NCBI RefSeq assembly: GCF_001418575.1
Contig: NZ_LIQR01000052.1
Coordinates: 1 to 48,021, forward strand
DNA: 48,021 bases
Reading direction: 5' to 3'
Source: Peterkaempfera griseoplana
Lineage (GTDB): Bacteria > Actinomycetota > Actinomycetes > Streptomycetales > Streptomycetaceae
Below the pieces are notes generated by a model, which was given only the letters and a program-made list of their open reading frames with translations, had not been told where the DNA came from and did not search any database. The position numbers were made by a program, and so were the translations under genes. Positions 7,601-18,000 of this stretch are shown here, piece by piece; position 1 is the stretch's first letter, and each line of letters starts with the position of its first letter.

Positions 7601-8782
7601 ATGACGGCTCGTTCGGCCAATGTCCACCAGGCCCGGCTGCTCCGCCTGCTGCGGGACCTCGGCCCGCAGTCCCGGGTCGCCTTGGGGGACCGGGTCGAGC
7701 TGTCGCGTTCCAAACTCGCCGTCGAGATCGACCGCCTGCTGGAGACCGGCCTGGTCGTCCAGGACGGCCTGGCCGCCTCCCGGGGCGGTCGCCGCTCGCA
7801 CAATGTGCGGATCGCGCCCTCGCTGCGCTTCCTCGGCGTCGACATCGGTGCGACCTCGGTGGACGTCGCCGTCACCAACGGCGAGCTGGAGATCCTCGGC
7901 CATCTGGCCGAGCCGCTCGATGTGCGGGTCGGCCCGGTCGCGGTCTTCGAGCGGGTGCTGGCGATGGTCGCCAAGCTGCGCGACGCGGGCCTTGCGGACC
8001 ACTTCGACGGCGCGGGGATCGGCGTACCCGGCCCCGTGCGGTTCCCCGAGGGCGTGCCGGTGGCCCCCCCGATCATGCCGGGCTGGGACGGCTTCCCCGT
8101 CCGTGAGGCGCTGAGCCAGGAGCTCGGCTGCCCGGTCCTGGTCGACAATGACGTCAACCTGATGGCGCTGGGCGAGCAGCAGGCCGGTGTCGCCCGGTCG
8201 GTGCGCGACTTCCTGTGCATCAAGATCGGCACCGGTATCGGCTGCGGCATCGTCGTCAGCGGCGAGGTCCACCGCGGTGTCACCGGCAGCGCCGGGGACA
8301 TCGGCCACATCCAGGTGGATCCGGCCGGACCGCCGTGCGCCTGCGGCAACACCGGTTGCCTGGAGGCGCACTTCGGCGGCAACGCGCTCGCCCGCGACGC
8401 CGTCGCCCTCGCCGAGGCCGGCCGGTCGGTGGAGCTCGCATCCCGGCTGGAGGCGGCAGGGCGGCTCACCGCCGAGGACGTCTCCGCCGCCGCGAGTGCG
8501 GGGGACCCCGTGGCCCTCGACCTGATCCGCCAGGGCGGCAGCCGCACGGGGCAGGTCATCGCCAGCCTCGTCAGCTTCTTCAACCCCGGTCTGGTGGTGA
8601 TCGGGGGCGGACTCACCGGACTGGGCCACACCCTGCTGGCGAGCATCCGCACCCAGGTCTACCGCCAGTCCCTGCCGCTGGCGACCGGCAACCTGCCGAT
8701 CGTCCTCGGTGAACTCGGTCCCGTCGCCGGCGTGGTCGGTGCCACCCGGTTGATCAGCGACCACCTCTTCTCACCGGCCTGA
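7601..8782 (+). CDS. ROK-family transcriptional repressor (NagC/XylR type)
   Basis: A 393-residue protein with an N-terminal winged helix (about 1-75, SANVHQARLLRLLRDLG) and a sugar-kinase-like ROK domain. Visible features are the phosphate-binding motif FLGVDIGATSVDVAV, GTGIGCGIV, and the zinc site CACGNTGCLEAHFGG. Known relatives bind operators and release them on binding a sugar or sugar phosphate. The start is ATG 7601, by likeness to the usual MTAR-type N terminus of relatives; GTG 7592, with GGGAGG better spaced, is the alternative. It heads a same-strand run of dehydrogenase, ABC importer and sugar-modifying genes and is probably their repressor, responding to the imported ligand. Confidence 0.9.
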   Translation: MTARSANVHQARLLRLLRDLGPQSRVALGDRVELSRSKLAVEIDRLLETGLVVQDGLAASRGGRRSHNVRIAPSLRFLGVDIGATSVDVAVTNGELEILGHLAEPLDVRVGPVAVFERVLAMVAKLRDAGLADHFDGAGIGVPGPVRFPEGVPVAPPIMPGWDGFPVREALSQELGCPVLVDNDVNLMALGEQQAGVARSVRDFLCIKIGTGIGCGIVVSGEVHRGVTGSAGDIGHIQVDPAGPPCACGNTGCLEAHFGGNALARDAVALAEAGRSVELASRLEAAGRLTAEDVSAAASAGDPVALDLIRQGGSRTGQVIASLVSFFNPGLVVIGGGLTGLGHTLLASIRTQVYRQSLPLATGNLPIVLGELGPVAGVVGATRLISDHLFSPA

Positions 8783-8874
8783 CGCGCCTCCGCGCGGCCG
8801 GGAGCCTTCCGCTCGGCCGGGGTGCCCCAGGCGCCCCGGGCCCGTACCTCATGCATCCCTGCCTAGGAGTCCTC

Positions 8875-10098
8875 ATGGACAGTCAGCACGATGCGCCCCC
8901 GCTGGGGGTGGGCATGGTCGGATACGCCTTCATGGGCCGCGCCCACTCCTATGCCTGGCGCACCGTCGCCAGGGTGTTCCAACTTCCGGTACGTCCGGTC
9001 ATGGCGGCGGTCGCCGGCCGCGACCGGGCGGCGGTGGAGGCGGCGGCCCACCGGCACGGCTGGGCCGCCGCCGAGACGGACTGGCGCGCACTGATCGCCC
9101 GTCCGGATGTGCAGCTGGTGGACATCTGCACCCCCGGCGACAGCCACGCCGAGATCGCCATCGCCGCCCTGGAGGCCGGCAAGCACGTGCTGTGCGAGAA
9201 GCCGCTGGCGAACACGGTCGAGGAGGCGGAGGCGATGGCCGCCGTCGCCGCCGCGGCCGCGCTGCGCGGCGTGCGCTCGATGGTCGGCTTCAGCTACCGC
9301 CGCGTCCCGGCGCTGGCGCTGGCCCGGCGCCTGATCGCGGAGGGACGGCTCGGTGCCCTGCGGCACGTCAGGGCGCAGTACCTCCAGGACTGGATCGTCG
9401 ACCCGGAGTTCCCCCTGGTCTGGCGGCTCCAGCGGGAGCACGCCGGTTCCGGGGCGCTGGGCGACCTCGGTGCCCACATCATCGACCTGGCGCAGTACCT
9501 GGTCGGGGAGCCGCTGACCGGGGTCTCCGCGGTGACCGAGACCTTCGTCCGGGAGCGGCCGCTGCCCGCGGCCTCGTCCGGGCTGGCGGCCGTCGCCGAC
9601 GGCGCGGCGCCGCGCGGACCGGTCACCGTGGACGACGCCGCCCTGTTCACCGGCCGGTTCCCCGGGGGAGCCGTCGCCTCCTTCGAGGCCAGCAGGTTCG
9701 CGACCGGCCGCAAGAACGCACTGCGGGTCGAGATCAACGGCGAGCGCGGCAGCCTCGTCTTCGACCTCGAACGCCTCAACGAGCTGAACTTCCACGACCA
9801 CACCGAGGCGGCCGGGACGGCCGGCTTCCGCCGGATCCTGGTCACCGAACCCGAGCACCCCTACCTCGAGGCCTGGTGGCCCGCCGGCCACGGACTCGGC
9901 TACGACCACACCTTCATCCACCAGGCCCGCGACCTGGTCTGCGCCGTCGCGGAGGGCCGCGACCCCGAGCCGTCCTTCGCGGACGGGCTGCAGGTGCAGC
10001 GGGTCCTCTCGGCGGTGGAGCGCAGCGCTGCCGGCGGCAGCGTCTGGACACCCGTCCCGCAGCCGGACGGGGACCGCGTCGCGGTCGCGCCCCGATGA
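8875..10098 (+). CDS. Gfo/Idh/MocA-family NAD(P)-dependent oxidoreductase
   Basis: A 407-residue dehydrogenase. The N-terminal Rossmann fold shows GVGMVGYAFMGRAHS, and CEKPLA is the family's nicotinamide-pocket motif with its Lys. The C-terminal half carries GDLGAHIIDLAQYL, typical of the substrate domain. Relatives oxidise inositols or C3/C5 hydroxyls of sugars or reduce 3-keto sugars. The start is ATG 8875 with TAGGAG five bases upstream; an earlier ATG lacks a site. It lies between the ROK regulator and the sugar importer, so it probably acts on the imported sugar or cyclitol. The substrate cannot be told from sequence. Confidence 0.9.
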   Translation: MDSQHDAPPLGVGMVGYAFMGRAHSYAWRTVARVFQLPVRPVMAAVAGRDRAAVEAAAHRHGWAAAETDWRALIARPDVQLVDICTPGDSHAEIAIAALEAGKHVLCEKPLANTVEEAEAMAAVAAAAALRGVRSMVGFSYRRVPALALARRLIAEGRLGALRHVRAQYLQDWIVDPEFPLVWRLQREHAGSGALGDLGAHIIDLAQYLVGEPLTGVSAVTETFVRERPLPAASSGLAAVADGAAPRGPVTVDDAALFTGRFPGGAVASFEASRFATGRKNALRVEINGERGSLVFDLERLNELNFHDHTEAAGTAGFRRILVTEPEHPYLEAWWPAGHGLGYDHTFIHQARDLVCAVAEGRDPEPSFADGLQVQRVLSAVERSAAGGSVWTPVPQPDGDRVAVAPR

Positions 10099-10423
10099 TT
10101 CGCGCCCGTCCCTGACGAAAGGGGCCACTCTTTACCGACACGCACTTCTCGTATGTCTCGAATTCTCCTGACATGAGTTCTGTGGAACTCATTGCGGCCC
10201 TGGTTCGGTCCGCTGATTCCGCACGTATTTCTGCGCTGCCTCCACAATTGTCCGAAGCCGTCGGCCGACCGTGCCGACCAGCAGGGTAAACCTGTCGAAG
10301 GACTGCTTCCTCATGTGGCCACAAGAGCCCGGAGAGGTTCCAGCGCCCTGTTCAAGCAACGCCCCGAGGGCTACGTTTCCCTCGGTTTGCCGCCGACCTT
10401 GAATTCCCTACAGAGGGAGACCG
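10099..10423 (+). promoter_or_regulatory. Leader of the ABC importer operon with several palindromes
   Basis: No gene is seen in these 325 bases, which are clearly poorer in G+C than the genes at the left end. They contain ATGAGTTC-TGTG-GAACTCAT (10173-10192, eight-base perfect arms), ACAATTGT (10244-10251), TGTGGCCACA (10314-10323) and a hairpin CCGAGGG/CCCTCGG (10364-10385) 38 bases before the start codon. The first is the best operator candidate. The region probably holds a separate promoter for the importer and downstream genes. Confidence 0.5.
10173..10192. promoter_or_regulatory. Candidate operator: 8-base perfect inverted repeat
   Basis: ATGAGTTC and GAACTCAT flank TGTG. The dyad is in a non-coding stretch between the dehydrogenase and importer genes and lacks a following U tract, so an operator is likelier than a terminator. 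Confidence 0.45.
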
Positions 10424-11938
10424 ATGAGTGCTCCGCTGCTCGAGATGAAAGGTGTCGTCAAGGAGTTCCCCGGCGTCCGGGCCCTTGACGGCGTCGACCT
10501 CGACGTGGCCGCCGGAGAGGTGCACTGCCTGCTGGGTCAGAACGGCGCCGGGAAGTCCACCCTGATCAAGGTGCTGGCCGGCGCCCACCAGCCCGACGCC
10601 GGGCACATCGCCTGGGAGGGCGAGGCAGTGACCCTGCCCACCCCCACGGCGGCCATGCGCCACGGCATCGCCACCATCTACCAGGAACTCGACCTCGCCG
10701 ACGGTCTGACGGTGGCCGAGAACATCTACCTCGGGCACGAACAGGCCCGGCTGGGCTTCACCCAGCGCTCGCGGATGCACTCGGCCGCCCGTGAGCTGCT
10801 CAAACGCCTCGGGCACCCGGAGATCCCGGTCTCCCGCGAGGTGGGCGACCTGTCCGCCGCCGGCAAGCAGATCGTCTCCATGGCCCGTGCGCTGTCGCAC
10901 CGGGCACGGCTGATCATCATGGACGAGCCCTCCGCGGTGCTCGCCCACGACGAGGTGGACAACCTCTTCCGGGTCATCGCCGACCTCACCGCCGACGGTG
11001 TGGCGGTGGTCTACATCTCCCACCGGCTGGAGGAGATCCGCCGGATCGGGGACCGGGTCACCGTGCTCAAGGACGGCCGTACGGTCGCCCGCGGGCTCCC
11101 GGCCCGGACCACCCCCACCTCGGACCTGGTCGCGCTGATGACCGGCCGCACCGTGGAGTACGTCTTCCCGCCCAGGCCGGAGCGGGCCGGGCCGGACGAG
11201 CGCCCGGTGCTGCTGGAGGTGGCGGGCCTCAGCCGCCCGGGGGAGTTCCAGGACGTCTCCTTCAGCGTCCGGGCCGGCGAGATCGTCGGCCTGGCGGGCC
11301 TGGTCGGCTCCGGCCGGTCGGAGGTCCTGGAGACGGTGTACGGAGCCCGCCGCCCCGCCGCCGGGCAGGTCCGGGTGGACGGCTCACCGCTGCGGCCCGG
11401 CAGCGTCACCGCCGCCGTCCGGGCCGGCCTCGGGCTCGCCCCGGAGGAGCGCAAGAGCCAGGCGCTGTTCATGCTCTCCTCCATCGCGCGCAATGTGTCG
11501 ATGTCGTCCCTGCGGCGGTTCTCCCGGGCCGGATTCGTGGACACCCGCGCCGAACTGGCCGCGACCGGCGAGGCGGTCCGCTCGCTCGACCTGCGGCCGC
11601 CCGACCCGACCCGGCCGGTACGCACGCTCTCCGGCGGCAACCAGCAGAAGGCCGTGGTGGCCCGCTGGCTGCTGAGCGACTGCCGGCTGCTGCTGCTGGA
11701 CGAGCCCACCCGCGGCGTGGACGTGGGGGCACGCGCAGAGCTGTACACGCTCATCCGGCGGCTCGCCGACTCGGGGGTCGGCGTACTGCTGGTCTCCAGC
11801 GAGGTGCCCGAGGTCCTCGGCCTCGCCGACCGCGTCCTGGTGCTGCGCGAAGGACGGGTGGTCCGTGAGGCCGACGCCCCGGACCTCGACGAATCGCAAG
11901 TCCTCGACCTCGTGATGGAAGGGAGCGCTGAGACGTGA
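10424..11938 (+). CDS. Sugar ABC importer ATP-binding protein (RbsA/MglA-like, two ATPase domains)
   Basis: A 504-residue protein with two ABC domains in tandem, the layout of the CUT2 ribose/galactose/inositol importers. Domain 1 has Walker A GQNGAGKST (38-46), an atypical signature LSAAGKQ, and Walker B LIIMDEPSAV. Domain 2 has the degenerate loop GLVGSGRSEV, signature LSGGNQQKAVVARWL and Walker B LLLLDEPTRGVDVGA. Lacking a canonical second Walker A is normal for RbsA-like proteins. Start ATG has AGAGGGAG upstream. The stop overlaps the permease GTG start. It powers uptake of the sugar delivered by the lipoprotein encoded at 13035. Confidence 0.95.
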   Translation: MSAPLLEMKGVVKEFPGVRALDGVDLDVAAGEVHCLLGQNGAGKSTLIKVLAGAHQPDAGHIAWEGEAVTLPTPTAAMRHGIATIYQELDLADGLTVAENIYLGHEQARLGFTQRSRMHSAARELLKRLGHPEIPVSREVGDLSAAGKQIVSMARALSHRARLIIMDEPSAVLAHDEVDNLFRVIADLTADGVAVVYISHRLEEIRRIGDRVTVLKDGRTVARGLPARTTPTSDLVALMTGRTVEYVFPPRPERAGPDERPVLLEVAGLSRPGEFQDVSFSVRAGEIVGLAGLVGSGRSEVLETVYGARRPAAGQVRVDGSPLRPGSVTAAVRAGLGLAPEERKSQALFMLSSIARNVSMSSLRRFSRAGFVDTRAELAATGEAVRSLDLRPPDPTRPVRTLSGGNQQKAVVARWLLSDCRLLLLDEPTRGVDVGARAELYTLIRRLADSGVGVLLVSSEVPEVLGLADRVLVLREGRVVREADAPDLDESQVLDLVMEGSAET

Positions 11939-12990
11939 GCCAGCAGACCAGACCCCCGGACGGGAGCGGTCCCGGGACCGCCGCCGGCGGGACGGACGTG
12001 CCGGAGGCCGGGACCGCCCGCAGGAGCGGCGCCACCGCGGGCAGGTCGGCCCTGGGCCGGGTGGGCAAGGTGCGCAACCTCGGCCTGATCGCCGTACTGA
12101 CGCTGCTGTGCGTGATCGGCGCGGTCAGCTCGGACAACTTCGCCACCCGGCAGAACATCCTGGTGATCCTCACCAGCGCGGCGGTCATCGGCGTCATCAC
12201 GGTCGGCCAGACCTTCGTCATCATCGGCGGCGGCATCGACCTGTCCGTCGGCGCCATCGTCGCCCTGGCCTCGGTGTGGTGCACCACGGTGGCCACCCAG
12301 GACTACGGGTTCGGCGGCATGGTCTTCTGCGCGCTGGTCGTCGGCGCGGTCGTCGGCCTGGTCAACGGCCTGGTCATCGCCTACGGCCGGGTGGTGGCCT
12401 TCATCACCACGATCGCCATGATGGCCACCGCCCGCGGACTGGCGGAACGGATCTCCGACCGGCAGTCCCAGGTGGTCACCGTCGACTCCTTCAACTCCAT
12501 CGCCTCCACCCGGTGGCTCGGCGTCCCGGTGCTGGTGTACATCCTGGCGGCGGCCGTACTCCTCGGCTGGGTACTGCTCAACCGCACCACCTTCGGCCGG
12601 CGCACCTTCGCGATCGGCGGCAACCAGGAGGCCGCCCGCCTCGCCGGCCTCGACGTACGCCGCCACACGGTGCTGCTGTACGTCCTCTCCGGCCTGTGCT
12701 GCGGCATCGCCGCGGTGATGCTCACCGCGCGCACCACCTCCGGCGCCAGCAACCTCGGCGACCTGTACGAACTGGACTCGATCGCCTCCGTGATCATCGG
12801 CGGCACGCTGCTCACCGGCGGCCGCGGCTCGCTCGTCGGCTCGATCCTCGGCGTCCTGGTCTTCACCACGATCACCAACATCTTCGTCCTCAACAACCTG
12901 ACGACCGACATCCAGCAGATCGCCAAGGGCCTGATCATCCTCGCGGCCGTGCTGATCCAGCGCCGCGGCAACACCCCCTCCACCGCGTGA
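11935..12990 (+). CDS. Sugar ABC importer permease (RbsC-like)
   Basis: A 351-residue multi-spanning membrane protein of the CUT2 permease family. After a hydrophilic N-terminal tail of about 45 residues come hydrophobic segments, with the family stretch GQTFVIIGGGIDLSVGAIVAL and, near the end, IASVIIGGTLLTGGRGSLVGS. It starts at GTG 11935 overlapping the ATPase stop by four bases, showing translational coupling. It forms the channel of the importer with the RbsA-like ATPase; specificity comes from the binding lipoprotein. Confidence 0.95.
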   Translation: MSQQTRPPDGSGPGTAAGGTDVPEAGTARRSGATAGRSALGRVGKVRNLGLIAVLTLLCVIGAVSSDNFATRQNILVILTSAAVIGVITVGQTFVIIGGGIDLSVGAIVALASVWCTTVATQDYGFGGMVFCALVVGAVVGLVNGLVIAYGRVVAFITTIAMMATARGLAERISDRQSQVVTVDSFNSIASTRWLGVPVLVYILAAAVLLGWVLLNRTTFGRRTFAIGGNQEAARLAGLDVRRHTVLLYVLSGLCCGIAAVMLTARTTSGASNLGDLYELDSIASVIIGGTLLTGGRGSLVGSILGVLVFTTITNIFVLNNLTTDIQQIAKGLIILAAVLIQRRGNTPSTA

Positions 12991-13034
12991 ACCCCTCACC
13001 GGACGACCGCACCGCCAACGGAAGGACACGAGAC

Positions 13035-14108
13035 ATGGACAGCTCCAGATCCGCCGGGATCGACCGCAGGCGGCTGCTCTTCGGCAGCGCCGTCATCGGC
13101 GGCGGCGTCCTCCTGGCCGGCTGCACCAGCAACCACAAGGAGGACACCCCGACGAGCGACGTCAAGACCGCGGCCGCCTCGGGCAGCGGCAGCGGCAACG
13201 AGGCGCTCGGCAAGCACGTGGTGATCGGGTTCTCCGCCCCGGCCGCCGACCACGGCTGGATGGCGGCGATCACCAAGAACGCCGAGGCCCAGGCCGGCGC
13301 CTACTCCGACGTCCACCTGGAGGCCGTCGAGGGCACCAACGACGTCAACGCGCAGATCAGCCAGGTCCAGACGCTGATCGGCAAGAAGGTCGACGTGCTG
13401 GTCATCCTGCCCTTCGACGGCAAGGCCCTGACCGCGGTGTCGCAGCAGGCGATGGACGCCGGCATCCCGGTGGTCAACCTCGACCGGGTCTTCGACTCGC
13501 CGCTCGCCTACCGGACCTGGATCGGCGGCGACAACTTCGGCATGGGGCTCAACGCCGGCCTGTACATCGGCAAGACCCTCAAGGACAAGGGCGTCGCCAA
13601 CCCGGTCATCGGCGAGATCGCCGGCATCGACAACCTGGACCTCACCAAGCAGCGCAGCTCCGGGTTCCGCAAGGGCCTGGCCAAGTACGGCTTCAAGGTG
13701 GACATCCGGCAGGCCGCCCAGTTCACCGCCGACTCCGGCCAGCAGGTGATGAGCAACGTCCTCCAGGCGCGCTCGCACCTGGACGCCGTCTGGAACCACG
13801 ACGACGACCAGGGCATCGGCGTCGAGGCGGCCATCAAGCAGGCCGGCCGCGACGAGTTCTTCATGGTCGGCGGCGCCGGTTCCAAGCACGCCATGGAGGA
13901 GATCAAGGCCGACAACTCGGTGCTCAAGGCCACCGTGGTCTACCCGTCCAACATGTCCGCCTCGGCGATCAGGGTCGCCCGGCTGATCGGCCAGAGCAAG
14001 GGCATGGGCGACCTGGTCGGCACGGACCTGCCCTCCTCGCTCACGCTCTTCTCCGCCACGGTCACCAAGGAGAACGTCGACCAGTACCTCCCCGGCGCCT
14101 TCAGCTGA
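13035..14108 (+). CDS. Sugar-binding lipoprotein of the ABC importer (RbsB-like, peripla_BP_4)
   Basis: A 357-residue lipoprotein. RRRLLFG followed by VLLAGC places the lipidated Cys at residue 30 and suggests Tat export. The mature part is a type-1 periplasmic binding fold: KHVVIGFSAPAADHGWM, VDVLVILPFDGKALT, and VWNHDDDQGIGVEAAIKQAG near the hinge. ATG 13035 has GGAAGGA upstream. It completes the importer with the two preceding genes. Ligand is unknown; the CUT2 family handles monosaccharides and cyclitols, which fits the ROK, Gfo/Idh/MocA and isomerase neighbours. Confidence 0.93.
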   Translation: MDSSRSAGIDRRRLLFGSAVIGGGVLLAGCTSNHKEDTPTSDVKTAAASGSGSGNEALGKHVVIGFSAPAADHGWMAAITKNAEAQAGAYSDVHLEAVEGTNDVNAQISQVQTLIGKKVDVLVILPFDGKALTAVSQQAMDAGIPVVNLDRVFDSPLAYRTWIGGDNFGMGLNAGLYIGKTLKDKGVANPVIGEIAGIDNLDLTKQRSSGFRKGLAKYGFKVDIRQAAQFTADSGQQVMSNVLQARSHLDAVWNHDDDQGIGVEAAIKQAGRDEFFMVGGAGSKHAMEEIKADNSVLKATVVYPSNMSASAIRVARLIGQSKGMGDLVGTDLPSSLTLFSATVTKENVDQYLPGAFS

Positions 14109-14152
14109 CCGGTCACCAACCGTCCGAGCCACCCACGCGCGAAAGGTCGACC

Positions 14153-14947
14153 ATGTCCCGCAGACGTATCGCTGCAGTCCTCTCCGCAGCCGCACTCGCC
14201 CTGCCGCTCGCCGCCGCAACCACCGCCGGCGCCGACACCGGAACCCCCTCCTACCGGGTGCTGGTCTTCTCCAAGACCACCGCCTTCCGGCACGACTCCA
14301 TCCCGGACGGGGTCGCGGCCGTCCAGAAGCTGGGCGAGGAGAACGGCTTCGCGGTGGACGCGACCGAGGACGCCACCGTCTTCACCGAGGCCGAGCTGGC
14401 GAAGTACCGGACGGTGGTCTTCCTCTCCACCACCGGTGACCCGCTGGACCAGCAGTCGGAGAAGGACGCCTTCCAGTCCTACATCGAGCACGGCGGCGGC
14501 TTCGTGGGCATCCACGCCGCGGCCGACTCCGGCTACTCCTGGGCCTGGTACGGCAAGCTGGTCGGCGCCTACTTCAACGACCACCCGGCCATCCAGCAGA
14601 CCACCGTGACCGTGGCCAACCAGGGAACGGTCTCGACCAGGGGCCTGCCCAGGCAGTGGGTGCGCACCGACGAGTGGTACAACTACCGGTCCGACCCGCG
14701 CGCCGACGTGCGCGTCCTGGCCACGCTGGACGAGAGCACCTACAACCCGGTCGGCTACAACGGCGGCTCGATGGGGGCGGACCACCCCATCTCCTGGTGC
14801 CACCCGTACGACGGCGGCCGCTCCTGGTACACGGGCATGGGCCACACCAAGGAGAGCTACACCGACCCGAACTTCCTGCTGCACATCCTCGGCGGCATCA
14901 GGATGACCGCCGGCGCGGCGACGTTCAACTGCGACCCCGACGACTGA
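14153..14947 (+). CDS. Secreted single-domain ThuA protein
   Basis: A 264-residue protein with signal peptide (about 1-30) and one ThuA domain (YRVLVFSKTTAFRHDSIPDG; GGFVGIHAAADSGYSWAWYG; SWCHPYDGGRSWYTGMGH). ThuA is a class-I-glutamine-amidotransferase-like fold named from trehalose utilisation in rhizobia and linked there to 3-keto-trehalose handling. It lies 44 bases after the binding lipoprotein gene and probably belongs to the same transcript. Its domain is close to identical, also in DNA, to the ThuA domain of the next gene. Role, by inference: extracellular processing of an oxidised glycoside. Confidence 0.9.
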   Translation: MSRRRIAAVLSAAALALPLAAATTAGADTGTPSYRVLVFSKTTAFRHDSIPDGVAAVQKLGEENGFAVDATEDATVFTEAELAKYRTVVFLSTTGDPLDQQSEKDAFQSYIEHGGGFVGIHAAADSGYSWAWYGKLVGAYFNDHPAIQQTTVTVANQGTVSTRGLPRQWVRTDEWYNYRSDPRADVRVLATLDESTYNPVGYNGGSMGADHPISWCHPYDGGRSWYTGMGHTKESYTDPNFLLHILGGIRMTAGAATFNCDPDD

Positions 14948-15061
14948 TCGGGAACCAGCACGCACCACGCACCGGTGGGATGGCACGGCCGGCTCCGTGT
15001 CCAGCCCACCGCTGTGCCCTCCTGTGCACTTCCGTGTGTATTCAGTGAACGAGGAGCAGCA

Positions 15062-18000
15062 GTGTCACGTCATCTGCGCCGCATACTCGCGGCGGTCGTG
15101 ACCGCGGTCCTGTGCGTGCCCTTGATCGGCGCCGTCGGCGGCACCGCGTGGGCGGGTACGGCGAGATCCGCGGCCGAGCAGTTCCGGGTACTGGTCTTCT
15201 CCAAGACCACCGGTTTCCGGCACGACTCCATCCCGGACGGGATCGCGGCCATCCAGAAGCTGGGCGAGGAGAACGGCTTCGCGGTGGACGCGACCGAGGA
15301 CGCCACCGTCTTCACCGAAGCCGGCCTGGCGAAGTACCAGACGGTGGTCTTCCTCTCCACCACCGGTGACCCGCTGGACCAGCAGTCCGAGAAGGACGCC
15401 TTCCAGTCCTACATCGAGCACGGCGGCGGCTTCGTGGGCATCCACGCCGCGGCCGACTCCGGCTACTCCTGGGCCTGGTACGGCAAGCTGGTCGGCGCCT
15501 ACTTCAAGACCCACCCGGCCATCCAGCAGGCCACGCTGACCGTCGAGGACCCCGCCCACCCGTCGACCAGGGGACTGCCCACCAGGTGGACCCGTACCGA
15601 CGAGTGGTACGACTACCAGAGCAACCCGCGCGGCGGCGTCCACGTCCTCACCTCGCTGGACGAGAAGTCCTACAGCGGCGGCGGCATGGGCTACGACCAC
15701 CCGGACACCTGGTGCCAGAACTACGACGGCGGCCGCTCCTGGTACACCGGCCTCGGCCACACGTCGGAGAGCTGGACCGAGCCGAACTTCCTCCAGCTGG
15801 TCCTGGGCGGGATCAAGACCACGGCCGGGGCCGAACAGGCCGACTGCTCGGCGTCGGCCTCCGCCGGCTTCCAGAAGGTGCCGCTGGACGAGAACACCAG
15901 CAACCCGATGCAGATGCAGGTCGCCCCGGACGGCCGGGTCTTCTACGTGGACCGGCTCGGCGCGGTCGACGTCATCCTGCCGGGCTCCAACCAGGTGGTC
16001 ACCGCAGGCAACGTCAACCCGTTCACCGCCAACGAGAGCGGCGCGCTCGGCATCGCCCTGGACCCGGGCTTCGACACCAACCACTGGGTGTACGTCTTCT
16101 ACTCCCCGCAGGCCAAGTCGGTGGACCAGATCTCCCGCTTCACCCTGAACAGCGACAACACGCTGAACATGGCGAGCGAGAAGGTCGTGCTGGAAGTGCC
16201 GGTGCAGCGGAACACCTGCTGCCACCACGGCGGGTCGATGCTGTTCGACAAGGACGGCAACCTCTGGCTGTCCACCGGTGACAACACCAACCCGTTCGGC
16301 AGTCCCACCAACGCCTACGCCCCGCTGGACTTCCGCGACGGCATGGAGACCCAGGACTCGTCCCGCACCTCCGGCAACACCAACTCGCTCTCGGGCAAGG
16401 TGCTGCGGATCCACCCCCAGGCCGACGGCAGCTACACCGTCCCGGACGGCAACCTCTTCCCGGACGGCACCGCCAAGACCCGGCCCGAGATCTACGCCAT
16501 GGGCTTCCGCAACCCGTTCCGGCTCGGTACCGACCCCAAGACCGGCCTGGTGATCGTCGGCGAGTACGGCCCTGACGCGTCCACCGCCGATCCCAAGCGC
16601 GGTCCGGAGAACACCGTCGAGTGGGACGTCCTCAGCAAGCCGGGCAACTACGGCTGGCCGTTCTGCATCGGCAACAACCAGCCGTACGTCCACTACGACT
16701 ACGCCACGGGCGTCTCCGGCGACGCGTACGACTGCGCCGGCGGCCCGGTCAACGACTCACCGCACAACACCGGCCTGACCCAGCTGCCCAAGCCGGTTCC
16801 CGCCTCGGTCTGGTCGCACTACACCGCCGACCCGGCCTGGCCCGCCGTCGGCGGCGCCGGCGCTCCCATGGCCGGCCCGGTCTACCGCTACGACCCGGAC
16901 CTGAACTCCGGCACCAAGTGGCCGGCCTACTACGACGGCAAGGAGATCGCCGCCGAGTGGAACTCGGGCCGGATGTACACCTTCCAGCTCAGCGACGACC
17001 AGACCTCGGTGCTGCAGATCGATCCGCTGCTGGACGGTATGGGCTTCAAGAAGCCGATGGACATGAAGTTCGGCCCGGACGGCGCCCTCTACGTGATCGA
17101 CTGGGGGTCGGGCTTCGACGGCAACAACCAGGACTCCGGCATCTACCGGGTCGACTACATCCAGGGCAACCGCCCGCCGACTGCCAGGCTCTCGGCCGAC
17201 CGCACCGACGGGCCGGCGCCGCTGACCGTGCACTTCTCCTCGGCGGGCTCGGACGACCCCAACAAGGACGGTGCGCTGACGTACGCGTGGGACTTCGACA
17301 GCGACGGCACCGTCGACTCCACCGAGGCCGACCCCGCGTACACCTACCCGGACGCGGGCAACCGCACGGCGAGTCTGACCGTCACCAACAAGGCCGGGAA
17401 GAGCGCCAGCGCGACCCTCGACATCACCGTCGGCAACAGCACACCGACGATCACCATCGACACCCCCGCCGAGGGCGGCGCCTTCGCCTGGGGCGACAGG
17501 ATCCCCTTCAAGGTGACCGTCACCGACCCGGAGGACGGGCCGGTGGACTGCTCCCAGGTGACCGTCCAGGCCTCGCTGGGCCATGACACCCATGCGCACG
17601 CCCTGGACCAGTTCCACTCCTGCTCGGGCACGGTGCAGACCCCGGTGGACACCGGGCACGGCGCCTTCTCCAACCTGTTCTTCGTCCTGGAGGCCCGGTA
17701 CACCGACCACGGCGGCGCCGGCGGTTCCAAGGCGCTGACCGGCGACAAGTCGATCATCTTCCAGACGCAGGACAAGCAGGCCGAGTACTACACCTCCGCG
17801 AGCGCCGGCGTCACCAGGACCGACACCGCCGACCCCATCGGCGGCAACCAGGACGTCACCGGCATCGACGACGGCTCCACGGTGACCATCGACCCGGTGA
17901 ACCTGACCGGCGTCGACTCGCTGACCTTCCGGGTCGCCGCGCTGGCCGGCGGCACCGTCGAGGCCCACGAGTCCAGCGCCGACGGTCCGCTCGCGGCCAA

